From Platerodrilus igneus (taxonomy: Eukaryota; Arthropoda; Insecta; Coleoptera; Lycidae), in the NCBI GenBank assembly GCA_036346225.1, contig JARFIW010000494.1, forward strand, positions 248,001 to 312,000: a DNA stretch of 64,000 bases, in the 5' to 3' direction. Numbering within the stretch: position 1 is the stretch's first letter; each line of letters opens with the position of its first letter. This document shows, piece by piece, positions 23,145 through 33,049 of the stretch. The notes below the pieces were generated by a model. The model was not told where the DNA came from. It was given only the letters and a program-made list of their open reading frames with translations, and searched no databases. Made by a program: the position numbers and the translations under genes.

Positions 23145-25072
23145 GGTAATTTACCAACCGGTATACAAAAACCAAATTTATATTGCTCATCATCATCGTC
23201 AATCCAGGCACATATTTCGTGCGCCTTCATTACCCAACCTTCACATAATTTCGAATTAGACAATAGTTCATTATGAGTAAGACACGTCATATTTAAGACA
23301 CGTCATATTCTTCTCTTCGTATTCTGACGCGTTACTTGCTTTATGAGAATCTTCTTTTTTCTTCTCATTGCCTTTTGGGGCTTTTGTATTGTCGTCTTGC
23401 CTTTATGCCTCCTAGTTTGACATATTTTAATGATTTTCTCTTTCTTCGTGATGTCTTCCTTTTGACAACTTGTTTCTTTTTTATTTACCTTTCTGATTCC
23501 TAGCTTCTGGCTCTAAATTAAGATTTCTTATCATGTGCTTCTTCTTTCTAGCTTCTATTTCAGCCATTAACTTATTCTTGTATGGTATCTCTGCCAAAAC
23601 TGCCGCTTTCTCCCTCCTTGTGTATTCAGTCTTGATTGTTTCTCTACTGGAATGAGGAACTACTCTAATATCTTTGAGAGAGATAGCTAATGCGGCCAGA
23701 GGAATGTTAACATGACATGCTAGATTCATGTTTCTGAAGATAAAGTGCTAGGTACATCTGCTTTATATATAATATAATCCCAATGCAACCCGATGAGCCT
23801 ACAATTTCAAGTGTTTCTCTTTCAATATTTGAAAATGGAACTGCACCAGTATCTTCATTTATCCACTGTGTCAATGGTTTCTGCAGGCTGAAACATGCAA
23901 TCTTTAAGGACGTTATGATCCATGAGGTAAAGTGAAGTTTTTCTGAAATTATCAACTTCAGTTTCCATAACTACTGGTTTCATGAACGCAGTGCCTAAAA
24001 GTTTTCGAACCTGTATGACTCTTTTAGGGTTAAATTTGGTTCACTTTCTACACTCTTCAGACTAATATGTAATAACTAACTGGAGATAAAAAGGCGACAT
24101 CTAGAAGCTGCATGCTATGAGTGCAGTGTGGCAGGAAAGCATAATAGAATGACCTTTGTTCTTGCTACTTCTATAAGCTCCAAAGATTTTGTGTGGGTTG
24201 AATGTCCATCTAAAAACAGAAGAACTTGAGTTCTTCTGTCGACTTGGAGAAAGTAACAACGTGCTCAAACCACTCGAAAGCAATATTCTTTTTCCATCCT
24301 CCAACCACTTCTGTTCGGCAGAAGTGCCTGGATGTGTACCTTCTGATAATTCTTGGTTAACTCTCTTCAGAGGAAATACAAACATGATACGCATATAATT
24401 TCTTGCTACACTCATGCAGGTTTCTGCTGTTTCCAAAATTTCTCGCTCTTTTTAAACAACACTTCCAACTGACGTTTACTTCGCAAAGCGACAACTTCCG
24501 TCCGGTTGTTCGAAACAGTCGTCATGCCAGTTCCACCAGGTAAAAATTAGTGTTTGATGTATAGTTTCTCTAACATATAAAAAACTCATTCACCATTGAT
24601 TTATTGAGACCTATTGTTCGAGCACGGGATATTGCTTCTGGCAAAATGAGTATAACCAACACTTTCCAGTCATCTGTCTGTCTCTTTCGAAATGGTGTGG
24701 TAAGTTGTTATACTCTGCAAGTTCAAATGCAAGACTGCGTAATTTCCTTAATTCTACTCCAAAAAATCTACTTTCCCTTAGAAGAACATATTCCACAAAG
24801 TTTTGTCCTGTTTTGGATTAACACAGATTTGCAACTTCCTAAATAAGAGAGAGAGAGGGAGAACACAAAGTATTGAAACCATTTTATACCTTTCTTGCTT
24901 GCATGAGAAACAGTTGAGCCGGATTTTGCCCTCTTCTCATTACTTCCTATTGTATTTTGTGGTACTGCATACACCTTAAGCTTTAAAATAGCCCATCTAC
25001 CACCTCTTGAATGCACGTTTTCTGCCGACCACGACTGGTGGTTTGTCTTCCGTTTATAATTACTAGCCATAT
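23145..25072 (-). pseudogene. Pogo/Tigger-like (DDE_1) transposase relic
   Basis: Minus strand. The start at 25070 reads MASNYKRKTNHQSWSAENV with VPQNTIGS, matching the N-terminal psq-type helix-turn-helix of pogo-like transposases (KRKT..QSWS, VPQ.TL). Further on (24436-24101) are remnants of the LFLDGHSTHTK..IE.A...G..L...P.HCTH DDE block, scattered over frames. At 23729-23481 is the C-terminal block TEYTRREKAAVLAEIPYKNK, and near 23260-23160 a WVMKAHEICAWIDDDDEQ stretch resembling the C-terminal WAHE.CA..DD zinc-finger-like tail of insect members. Several frameshifts and stops disable it. Terminal repeats were not identified; the mariner at 21289-23117 abuts its C-terminal end. Confidence 0.75.
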
Positions 25073-25410
25073 TGTATTACAGTAATGTACAATCTAAAAA
25101 GCAAAACTACGTGAGAATATTATGTGTTTGATAAAAGGGGGTTCATCATATCCACTGGTACCCCATATTATCATACTGGTAAAATATTTAAAAAACTTTG
25201 GACCATATCCACTGGAACAATTTATAATATAAGGATTGTTTTGTGCAGTGGTAAACAAAGTGGGTCGGTCCTACAGATCTCATTGTGACTGCTAAAAAGT
25301 CTTTGGCAAATTATAATTGAATCGGGGTAGAGTAAATGTGCCAGTACTTAATCAATTAAGAGATTTTCTATTTAGAAATTGTTTCAAAACATGTTTAGGA
25401 CAAAATTAAG
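25073..25410. other. Non-coding flank of the pogo-like relic
   Basis: Contains two similar words, CATATCCACTGGTACC (25146) and CATATCCACTGGAACA (25203), and a CAGTGGTAAAC (25246), which could be terminal or subterminal sequence of the pogo-like element. No coding frame. Confidence 0.35.
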
Positions 25411-26568
25411 AATGTTAATTTTCTTTCTTGTGCGGCAATGGTGATCAACTGAAAAGCTCTCTAACGCGCTTCCTTTCCTGGTGAAAGATATCTGAAGATC
25501 ATAAGGGCTATTACTTTTCTTTCTAATAGAGCGGTGGTAGTCGTTTGCAAAACGTTCTAAATGGGTTGTTTTTCCTGCCCAGAAATATCAGAAGACCATA
25601 GTTTTCTTTATTGTAGGGCGACAGTGATCGATTAAAAAACCATTCAACAGAATTCCGTATCTGCAAAAGGTAGGGCGATGGTGATCGATTACGAAGCCAT
25701 CTAGAAGGGTTCTCTTCCTGACAAAAGGTATCTGAGAATCATACGTGATAGTCGTTTTCTTTCTTGTAGGGCGGTGGTGATCGTTTGCAGAAACTTCTAA
25801 TAGAGCAGCTTTTCCTGTCCAGAGGTTTCAGTAGATCATAAGCAGTATTAGTTTTATTTCTTACAGGGCAATGATGATCGATTGCAAAACCATGCAACAA
25901 ACTTCTGTACCTGCCAAAAGGTATCAGGGGATCATAAAGATTTTAATTTTCTTTCTTGCAGGGCGATGGTGATCGATTGCAAAGCCATCTAAAAGGGTTC
26001 CTTTTTTGGCGAAAGGTATCTGAGGTTTTCTTTCTTGTAAGGTGGTGGTGATAGTTTACAAAGCCTTCTAAAAGGGCATGCATTTCCTGCCGAGAAGTAT
26101 CAGAAGATTATAAGCAATATTGGTTTTCTATCTTACAGAGCAATAACGGTTGATTGCAAAACCATGCAAAAAAATTCTGTACCTGCCAAAAGATATCAGG
26201 GGATCATAAGGGATTTTAATTTTCTTTCTTGCAGGGTGATGGTGATCCCATCTGAAATGGTTCTTTTCTGGCAAAAGATATTAGAAAAGCACAACAAATA
26301 TTAGCTTTCTTTGTTGTAGGACGATGGTGATCAATTGCAAGGCCATCTAAATCGTTTCTTTTCCTGGCAAAAGGTATCTGAGGATAATAAGGGATAGTAG
26401 TTTTCTTTCTTGTAGGACGGTGGTGATCCTTTGCAAAACCTTCTAAAGGGTTGCTGTTCCTGCCCAAAGGTATCAGGAGATCAAAACCAAGATTAATTTT
26501 TTCTTTATAACACGATGATCGATTACAAAACCATGCAAAAGAATTATTTACCTACCAAAAGGTATCAT
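25411..26568 (+). repeat. ~97-bp satellite with three-monomer higher-order repeat
   Basis: About 13 diverged monomers of 85-98 bp in tandem, each with the core GGTGATCGATTGCAAARCC and ending in a TTTTCTTTCTTG(T/C)AG pyrimidine block. Monomers fall into three types in order A-B-C: A has GCAAAGCCATCTAAAAGGG, B has GTTTGCAAAACCTTCTAAAAG with GCGGTGG, and C has GCAAAACCATGCAACA. Three A-B-C sets are visible from 25673 (A starts at 25673, 25961 and 26319), with a shortened A-like unit inserted at 26234, and a further set begins the array. The trimer period is about 288 bp. The last C monomer is cut by the LINE at 26577. Confidence 0.85.
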
Positions 26569-27394
26569 GGGATCATCATCATCATCATTAGGGCTTCAGT
26601 CCTGGAACCGGTTAGACGCGTACCTCCACTGTTTCCTATTCTGAGCTAACCTACATATATCCCTGAAATTTACAGATCCTATATCTTTCACTATCTGCGT
26701 GCAGTATTCTGATCTAGGTCTACCTCTACCTCTCTTCTTCCTATCTCTGCTTGTAATATATCCCGCACTATCCCCCAAATGCCTTAGAATGTGCCCTGTT
26801 CCATTTCTCCTATTTTTTTGTTTTCCACAAATATTTTTTCTCCGCTACTATTTCTAGAACCTCTTTGTTATTAACTTTGTCTGTTGATACTATCATCAAC
26901 ATACATCTGACACATCACATTCTAAAAGACTTTTGCCTTTTTCCTACCTGCTTCTCCTTATGTCCCGATTTCATAACCGTACAGTGCTGTGCTCCACACA
27001 TTTGATTTTAACAATTTTTTCCTTGTTTATATCTTTGTTCTTTTGGAACATAGCAGCTGCTCTTTCTGGTTAAATGCAGCTCGGTTCCTTTGCTATTGTT
27101 TTCCAAGTATACACACAATTTTACTGATATTTAGTGATGGAGGAGAAAAAAAGTGTCATCAATAGAATGATGGTGACCGATGATACTTGGTAACCCGAAA
27201 GAATGCGAGAAGACCAGGAGAATGACGCCGAATCCGGACGTATTCTTGAGTGGAAAAGTAGAGGACAACGACCAGCTTGAGAAGAAATTAGTATTTCAAG
27301 TAGGGGCCTGAAGGCATACTGTGCACAGTGGGACTCCTTGGTGATTGAAAATAGAATCTTGAAACGACGCCTAGAATGTGAAGATAGCACCGAA

Positions 27395-28450
27395 AGACGA
27401 CTTCAAGTGATAGTGCCAAAAAGCAGAGTGCCAGAAGTGTTGCAGCACTTGCACAATGGTATTTCCGGAGAGCACTTTGGTGTGAAAAAACTCTCGAAAG
27501 AGTGAGAGAAAGATTCTATTGGGTAAACTGCAAAGAAGATGTGAAGGAGTGGTGCCGGAAATGTGAGTTGTGTGTCTCTGGAAATGGCCCGGTTACAAAA
27601 CGGTAAGCCCTAATCAGACAATATAACATGGGGAAACCTTTCGAGAGGGTTGCCATTGATATAGCTGGTCCGTTACCTGAATCAGAGAAAGGAAATAAAT
27701 ACATTTTGGTTGCAATGGATTATTTTACCAAATGGCCATAGGTGTATGCTATACCTAACCAAGAAGCCGAGACGGTTGCAGATGTACTCGTGAGGGAGTT
27801 GTTTGTCGCTTTGGAGGTCCATTGGAATTACACTTCGATCAAGGTCGGAACTTCGAATCAGCGTTGTTTCAGAACGTCTGCAAGCATCTTGGAATCAGGA
27901 AGACTAGAACCACGCCACTTCATCCCCAATCGGATGGAATGTTTGAAAGAATGAACAGAACGTTAGGAAAGTACCTAGCCAAAGTTGTCTCTGAACATCA
28001 ACGAGACTGAGACCAATATTTACATTTGTTCCTACCTGCGTACCGATCTTCGCTACATGACAGCATAGGATACTGTCTCATTTGCGTGATGTTAGGACGT
28101 GAATTGCGGCTACCATGTGATCTTCAGTTTGGATTTAAACCTGGAGAAGAAATCGCATGTGAAAATTACGTTAGTAAACTTTGTGAAAGATCAAATAGCA
28201 TTCACAAAAACGACCGAAAGAATATCCAGGCGGCAGGCGATCGAATGAAATCACAATATGACACAAGAGCACAAGAAGGTGGTTACCAACCTGAAGATTT
28301 AGTGTGGTTATATAATCCACAAAGAAAGCGTAGATTGTCGCCAATATTACAAAGACAATGGGAAGGCCCGTTAAAAAGAATTAATGATGTAGTGTACCGG
28401 ATCAGAAGATTTCCTTGTGGTAAACAGAAAGTAGTACACTTTGACCGTTT
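27395..28450 (+). pseudogene. Gypsy integrase
   Basis: The N-terminal HHCC zinc-binding region is visible (LQHLHNGISGEHFG then CRKCELC, 27450-27570). The catalytic DDE core follows: FERVAIDIAGPLPE (first D, about 27640-27680), MDYFTKWP (about 27716), LHFDQGRNFES (second D, about 27826-27860) and HPQSDGMFERMNRTL (glutamate, about 27925-27965). The C-terminal GPY/F-type module WEGPLKRINDVVYRIRRFP ends near 28410. This is the enzyme that inserts retrotransposon cDNA. Lesions: a frameshift near 27490, in-frame stops near 27613, 27740 (TAG in place of the glutamate codon of a WPE motif) and 28008 (TGA), and a frame change near 27815. Confidence 0.85.
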
Positions 28451-28586
28451 AACATCCTATGCTGGCAACAACCAGGCAGACTCGAGTAATGAAAATGGTG
28501 TTCAAAGAGTTATTAATCATGAGCCAAATGTAGATTTTGAGAGTTTTATGGCGACATATGGTGGTTCCGCTAAGGCGAGATTTGAC

Positions 28587-28990
28587 GTTGTTGTTGAAAA
28601 ACAGCAAGATCTGTTTAGAGCACCAGAAGAGTATTCTTGTGCACATTGCATAACTCAAGATCTGGAAATGTCAAAAGGAATAGCTGTTATTTTCAAGAAA
28701 AAGTTTGGATGTGTGGATAAATTAGTACAACAGCAGCCAACTGTAGGAAAAGCTTTGGTTCTTCAGGATAAAAATCGTTGTTTACTATCTGGTGACCAAA
28801 AATTCTTCATGACAGAGACCTAGTTATGGGCATCTATGGGAGGCTTTGCTGAATCTTAAGGCTCAGATGATGGAAAATGGGGAATAACGAGACTAGCGGT
28901 GCCTAAGCTAGGCTGTGGACTGGTTGGCTTAGATGGGAGAATAGTTCGAAATATGGTAGAAGTAATTTTCCAGAGAACCAACATCCAGGT
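28587..28990 (+). pseudogene. Macro domain (TARG1/OARD1-like) in the Gypsy Pol extension
   Basis: Directly after the integrase C-terminus and a ~45-residue linker, in the same frame, is a macro domain. Its N-terminal half reads QQDLFRAPEEYSCAHCI (family form GDLF...SLAHCV), then MSKGIAVIFKKKFGCVDKL, with the GIAVLFKKKFGG phosphate-loop region. YYLVTK appears in the +1 frame at 28783-28800. The second half, 28824-28990, has LWASMGGFAE, then ITRLAVPKLGCGLVGLDGR, matching ...MPRIGCGLDGLDW, and IFQRTNIQVLVC. In human TARG1 the catalytic residues are a lysine in the FKKKFGG segment and an aspartate in GCGLD; here the lysine region is kept but GCGLD reads GCGLV (codon 28923-28925, GTT for GAT). Lesions: a local frame slip near 28775, TAG at 28821 and TAA at 28857. 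Macro domains bind or hydrolyse ADP-ribose. The function in this element is inference. Confidence 0.8.
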
Positions 28991-29045
28991 TCTTGTTTGT
29001 TGTTATCAACCGGTTGTCTACCAAGACCAAGAAAAGAGTGTTGAC

Positions 29046-29102
29046 TGTTATTTCCAACGACGTGGTGGATGCACCAGAGGAGATAGCTGCCGATACCGTC
29101 AT
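29046..29102 (+). pseudogene. CCCH zinc finger at the end of Gypsy Pol
   Basis: Same frame as the macro domain. It reads C-x7-C-x5-C-x3-H: CYFQRRGGCTRGDSCRYRH, a canonical CCCH finger of the kind that binds single-stranded RNA. The frame then runs through the polypurine tract and ends a few codons inside the LTR, a usual place for Gypsy 3' ORFs to stop. No stop lies between the second half of the macro domain and this finger. It is most simply the C-terminal domain of the same polyprotein, possibly replacing the role of the gag nucleocapsid knuckle or targeting the macro domain to RNA; that role is a guess. Confidence 0.8.
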
Positions 29103-29169
29103 CAGTCATCGAATTGGCGTCAAAACATATTTACAGTTACGAGACGTAATGGTTTTAAAGAGAGGGCAG

Positions 29170-29556
29170 TGATACGAGCTACTATTAGGTAACCCGTCAA
29201 ACACACAAGCGCCGTAATTCAAGCTCTGTATAAGACCGCTGATGAAGTACAGAGTTAGTCTATTTCAAAATGTCGTATATAAATCATCTCGTGTATAGTT
29301 AGTTGGCCATTACGTTTTGAAGGTCTTATAGTAAATATAAATTTGTGTTATGTGGACGTGTATATTGTACCGACAGTTTGTACATAAATAGTCAAAAGTG
29401 TAATAAATAGATTATAGTAGTGTTAGTGTTGTTAAGAAGACTTAAGGTTAAGAATTTAGATTAAGAAGATATTAGTGCTTGTAAAGAACATTAACGTTAT
29501 AGTGCTTCATTGTTAATTGGTCTGAAAACATCTATAAATAAGGCATAAACTGTTAA
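29170..29556 (+). mobile_element. 3' LTR of the Gypsy element
   Basis: Begins TGATACGAGC right after the polypurine tract AAAGAGAGGGCAG. It contains a transcription-like region with a TATAAATA-like word near the end, and stops where LINE sequence resumes (about 29557). The right edge ends CATAAACTGTTAA without the usual CA, so the last bases may be lost or belong to the LINE. No second LTR is present, so the age cannot be estimated from LTR divergence. Confidence 0.65.
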
Positions 29557-30096
29557 TTTTACAATGTCAAATGCTTTTTCCAGATTTTCAAACTGTATAT
29601 ACACGCTTTCTCCTTTTTCTATTGTCTTCTCCATTATCACCCTCAGAATTCAATTTTCAAGTTCCCTAGTTTACCTACTTGTTTCATATTTCTGACATTC
29701 CACGCTCCGATTTGCTCCGATCACATCCTCCGAAGTAGTTCCTCCCAGAGATCCAAATGAGGGACTATTTTAACTATGGAATTTTTTACCCCAGAGGATG
29801 TAGTCATCTTAAAAAACAATTTATGTACGCTGTGTACTTGGGAGGTAATGTGGTGATTTCCGTTGTCTTCCTCATTGCAGTAGTGTCTTAAAATGCCATA
29901 CCAACTTCTATGGTCTCTGCCATTCTAAGTACTGGAAGAGCTGCCTTTTTCGGAGACCTGTCTTAGTCTGGTTCCTCACTAAAAACCCCATAAGGTTACA
30001 TCTATACTTCTGATCTCTAGATCACTGAAACACGTAAGCCATTCTACCCGTTTTAGTAATCTAGAAATTCTTCACAATGCAGGTCCATTCAGAACG

Positions 30097-30130
30097 GGGA
30101 TCATAAGAGATATTAATTTCTTTCTTGTAG
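30097..30130 (+). repeat. Remainder of the interrupted satellite monomer
   Basis: GGGATCATAAGAGATATTAATTTCTTTCTTGTAG completes the C monomer cut by the LINE at 26577, confirming that the LINE inserted into the pre-existing array. The next element begins at 30131. Confidence 0.85.
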
Positions 30131-31637
30131 TGTAACGTCTCCCCCTTTTTTTTGATATTGGTTGAATTTAATATCTTGGTGACAAATAAAACACCTAAAA
30201 CTGGTACTTACAGTTTCAAATCTACAAATAAGCTCTTGCGCCTATTTCTCTTTCTTTTATGATAATCCTGCAACAGAGTATTTCTAAAAGGTAATCATTA
30301 TCCCTTATTAAACACGGTAGGGGATGCTTCTAACCCCTTAAATTTTTCAGAATTTAAATTTAAAAAAAAAAGCTTTACCCTGACTTCCAGTACTTGTTCG
30401 TGAGCCACTTACAAGCTTTTACCTAACTGTATTCAACCTTATTTAAATAAAAAAATAAGTCTTTACAAACAATTTCTTTACTAGGATGTAAAAAAACAAA
30501 ATACACCACGGATCTATTTTTATATGTATACCTAATTCCCTAACTAAAAACTCTTAACCTAGTTATTTTGTATACTACAGACACGTATGTCATAAATCGC
30601 CTTAAGGTTCAATTTAACATTAAAATTACTTACATTACAGGCGCCACTTTCTTCTACCAGCGTTGCGTATACGATCAGGTGCAAATTCCAGAGCCTGGGT
30701 CAGCGTCCTGGTTGACGTGTGTCGCCGTTGTTTGTTTATTTGTAGTTTATTGTCCTCGCACGAAACACTTTCACTTTCTATGCTAAAAACGTAAATAGTG
30801 ACTATACAACAACTACCTACTGAAGTCGCCACTCAGGGTTGCTTTGTCGGGCTAACGGTGTTTAGTTGAGTTTATAAATACCTTCACTTTCGTATATTGA
30901 AAGTGAAAAGACTGGGACCCTTGGATGTTTTACAATCCGTGCCCGCTCTCCAATCTAATTTAGTGCAATCAATTTAGCTGGACCGTCAATCGCGCCCACA
31001 ATTTATAAAAGCTTTTTTTTCTTTCTAATATTATATTACTCAATGATTACTAGTGAATGGTTTCGTACTACCCTATCTGAGACTCAAACATAATAATCCT
31101 AAACTGAATACCCGCTGGTATTTATCAATTTCGGTTGTTTGTTGAGCTTTCTGGAGCTTTAAAGTGTTCATAAAGAACTTCGGGGTACTCTTAACCTATT
31201 AATTTCCTTCCAAATGCACCCTTATCGATGGGTTAAGGTCCAGTTTCCTACATGATATCTTACTATTACCTCCTTATTTGCAAACTACGTTTAAACTTGA
31301 CCTACTTAAACATGTTGGCCATAAATTTATGCAAATATTTATTACCATTAACTAACGTAATTTAACTCCCCCTCACACGGACTTATTATCAAATTACTCT
31401 AAAAATCGTAATTTACAAAACTTCCTGAATAAAATTTTGATTAGTTATTTAATTAAGCGGTAAAACCCCTATGTGTTGATAAAAAGGTGGCGGGCAATTC
31501 CAATCTGGTGATGCCTTAGCATATTTATTGATGGTGACTATAAATCATAAGCACCACATTGCCGTGTGGTGCCATGTGGTCGGGCCACATGTCCTTATAT
31601 TAGCTACTTTTAATTTAAATTAAAAGGAGATGTTACA
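30131..31637. mobile_element. 1.5-kb TG...CA element interrupting the satellite (LTR candidate)
   Basis: The satellite stops after CTTGTAG and resumes at 31638 with AGGGCGATAG. The 1507-bp insert has inverted ends TGTAACGTCTCC and GGAGATGTTACA (one mismatch in 12). TG...CA ends and no coding capacity favour a large solo LTR; a non-autonomous DNA transposon is the alternative. No clear 4- or 5-bp duplication is visible (at most AG), so the identification is tentative. It contains an AT-rich body and a less AT-rich block near 30640-30730 with no recognised protein. Confidence 0.55.
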
Positions 31638-32390
31638 AGGGCGATAGCGATCGATTGCAAAGCCATCTAAAAGCATCACTTTCCTGGCAAAATGTATCAG
31701 AGGATCATTAGAGACAATAGTTTTCTTTCTTGTAAAGCGATGTTAATCGATTGAAATCCATCTAAAAGGGTTCTTTCCTGGCAAAGACATCCCAGTATCA
31801 TAAGGGATAATAGTTTTCTTCCTTGCAGGACGTTGGTGATCGATTGCAGAACCATGCAACGGAATTCTGCTCCTACCAAAAGGTTTCAGGAGAACACAAT
31901 ATATTAGTTCTCTTTTTCTCTGCGATAGTGATCGATTGCAAAGCCACATAAAAAGTTTTTCTGCCAAAAAGTAGCAAGAGATTACAAGGGATATTAATTT
32001 TCTTTCTCATAGGGTAAAGATAATCGATTGCAAAGACATCTAATGGGGTTCTTTTCCTGCCGAAAGATAGCAAGAGAACATAAAGGTCGTTAGTTTTCTC
32101 TCTTTTGGTGCGATGGTGATCGATTGCAAAATATACAACGGAGTTCTGTTCAATCCAAAGGGTATTAGGAGTTCATAGAGGAAATTAATTTTGTTTCTTG
32201 TAGGACGACGGTGATCGATGTAATAGTTCATAGAGGAAATTAATTTTGTTTCTTGTAGGACGACGGTGATCGATGTAATACCATACAACAGAATTCTTTA
32301 TTTGCCAAAGGGTATCAGGAGATCATAAGGGATATTAGCTTTCTTTCTTGTATGACATTGGTATTCGATTGCAAAACTATCCAACGGATT
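31638..32390 (+). repeat. Satellite array, right part
   Basis: About eight further monomers with the core GATCGATTGCAAA. Their order differs from the left part: A-type and C-type monomers occur (roughly A-A-C-A-A-C-C), but no clear B-type (GTTTGCAAAACCTTC) is seen, so the array ends are not homogenised with the left block. Within it is an exact 55-bp tandem duplication at 32170-32224 and 32225-32279. The array decays after CTATCCAACGGATTTCT near 32390. Confidence 0.8.
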
Positions 32391-32597
32391 TCTATATTAC
32401 TTTTGCTTCCTTCTTCATCATTCCATTCAGAACCCGAATCTGAAAAGTCATATTCTGATACATCGTCTGTATCGTCCTCCATAACTTGTCTAGCCTCCTC
32501 TGCTATATCAAGTTGTATTAAAGAACTCTTAGAACTGTAGCTCTTCAAACTAGACCATGTCGCTTTTTACCTCTACTTATCGAAGCTTCTTCCATAA
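32391..32597 (-). pseudogene. Acidic N-terminal fragment, piggyBac-transposase-like
   Basis: From an ATG at 32597 the minus strand reads a short basic start (EEASISRGKKRHG), a frame break, and then an acidic serine-rich stretch with MEDDTDDVSEYDFSDSGSEW. Such acidic DxSEFD...SDSE leaders are common at the N-terminus of piggyBac-type transposases, but they are also found elsewhere. The frame runs directly into satellite sequence at about 32390, so the rest of the protein is missing. Low-complexity composition limits certainty. Confidence 0.3.
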
Positions 32598-33049
32598 TGG
32601 ACTATCTGCAAGAACTTGATAACAATTGCTCATTCACAATAGAACACAAACTATTTTTACTTGGGCGTAATTTAGTAAAAACAATCTGTAGTTGAACTGG
32701 TAAAGATAGAACACGCACAACCACTAGCAACCACTTGTTTAGAATGGTTATAAAAGTGTGCTTCGAGACATATACTGTAAGAATATGTACCGATAAGGCT
32801 GTAAATACACACAAAATTTAATGCTAACAGGTGTCTAAAACCAATGGATTTGTAAAATTGGCAATAGATGCTGCATCACTCTTGTTTATATACAAAAACC
32901 TTCCTTATTATCACTAGCAAGTCGCATAGCCATTAAAAAGTCATTCCTGCAGTACTAGGATTTTATATTCGCCACAGTAAATGTATACCATAACCCACAA
33001 GGAATGCTGATGGTACATCATGAATATTGTAATGAGCATAACTCGTGAC
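32598..33049. other. Intron 2, no feature
   Basis: AT-rich sequence to the right of the satellite, possibly the 5' terminal region of the element that supplied the acidic fragment. No coding frame or repeat recognised. Confidence 0.4.

Larger units (their letters stand above)
27140..29556 (+). mobile_element. 5'-truncated Gypsy element with integrase, macro domain, CCCH finger and 3' LTR
   Basis: The 3' portion of a Ty3/Gypsy retrotransposon on the + strand. Order: spacer between RNase H and integrase (about 27170-27390), integrase (27395-28450), a linker, a macro domain (28587-28990), a CCCH zinc finger (29046-29102), a polypurine tract AAAGAGAGGGCAG (29157-29169) and the 3' LTR (from 29170). 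Gag, protease, reverse transcriptase, RNase H and the 5' LTR are absent. Stops and frameshifts show it is dead. The macro and zinc-finger parts lie in the same frame as the integrase C-terminus and end just at the LTR, so they belong to the element and are not host sequence next to it. Confidence 0.85.
26577..30096 (-). mobile_element. RTE-type LINE, copy 4, split by a Gypsy element
   Basis: Minus-strand LINE inserted in satellite DNA with the 8-bp duplication GGGATCAT (26569-26576 and 30097-30104). Its 3' tail is (catcat)n at 26577-26590; its 5' end at 30096 reads TTCTGAATGGACCTG on the minus strand, as in the other full-length copies. The 3' part (to about 27125) corresponds to the 3' module of copy 2. 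The right part resumes near 29557 inside the reverse transcriptase (TTTTACAATGTCAAATGC) and continues through the 5' UTR. About 1.5 kb of LINE between them is missing and is replaced by the Gypsy sequence. Confidence 0.85.

Noticed and set aside
25411..32390. CRISPR-like array
   Set aside because: Repeats are ~97 bp, contiguous and diverged, with no spacers, in a spliced eukaryotic gene context; this is satellite DNA.
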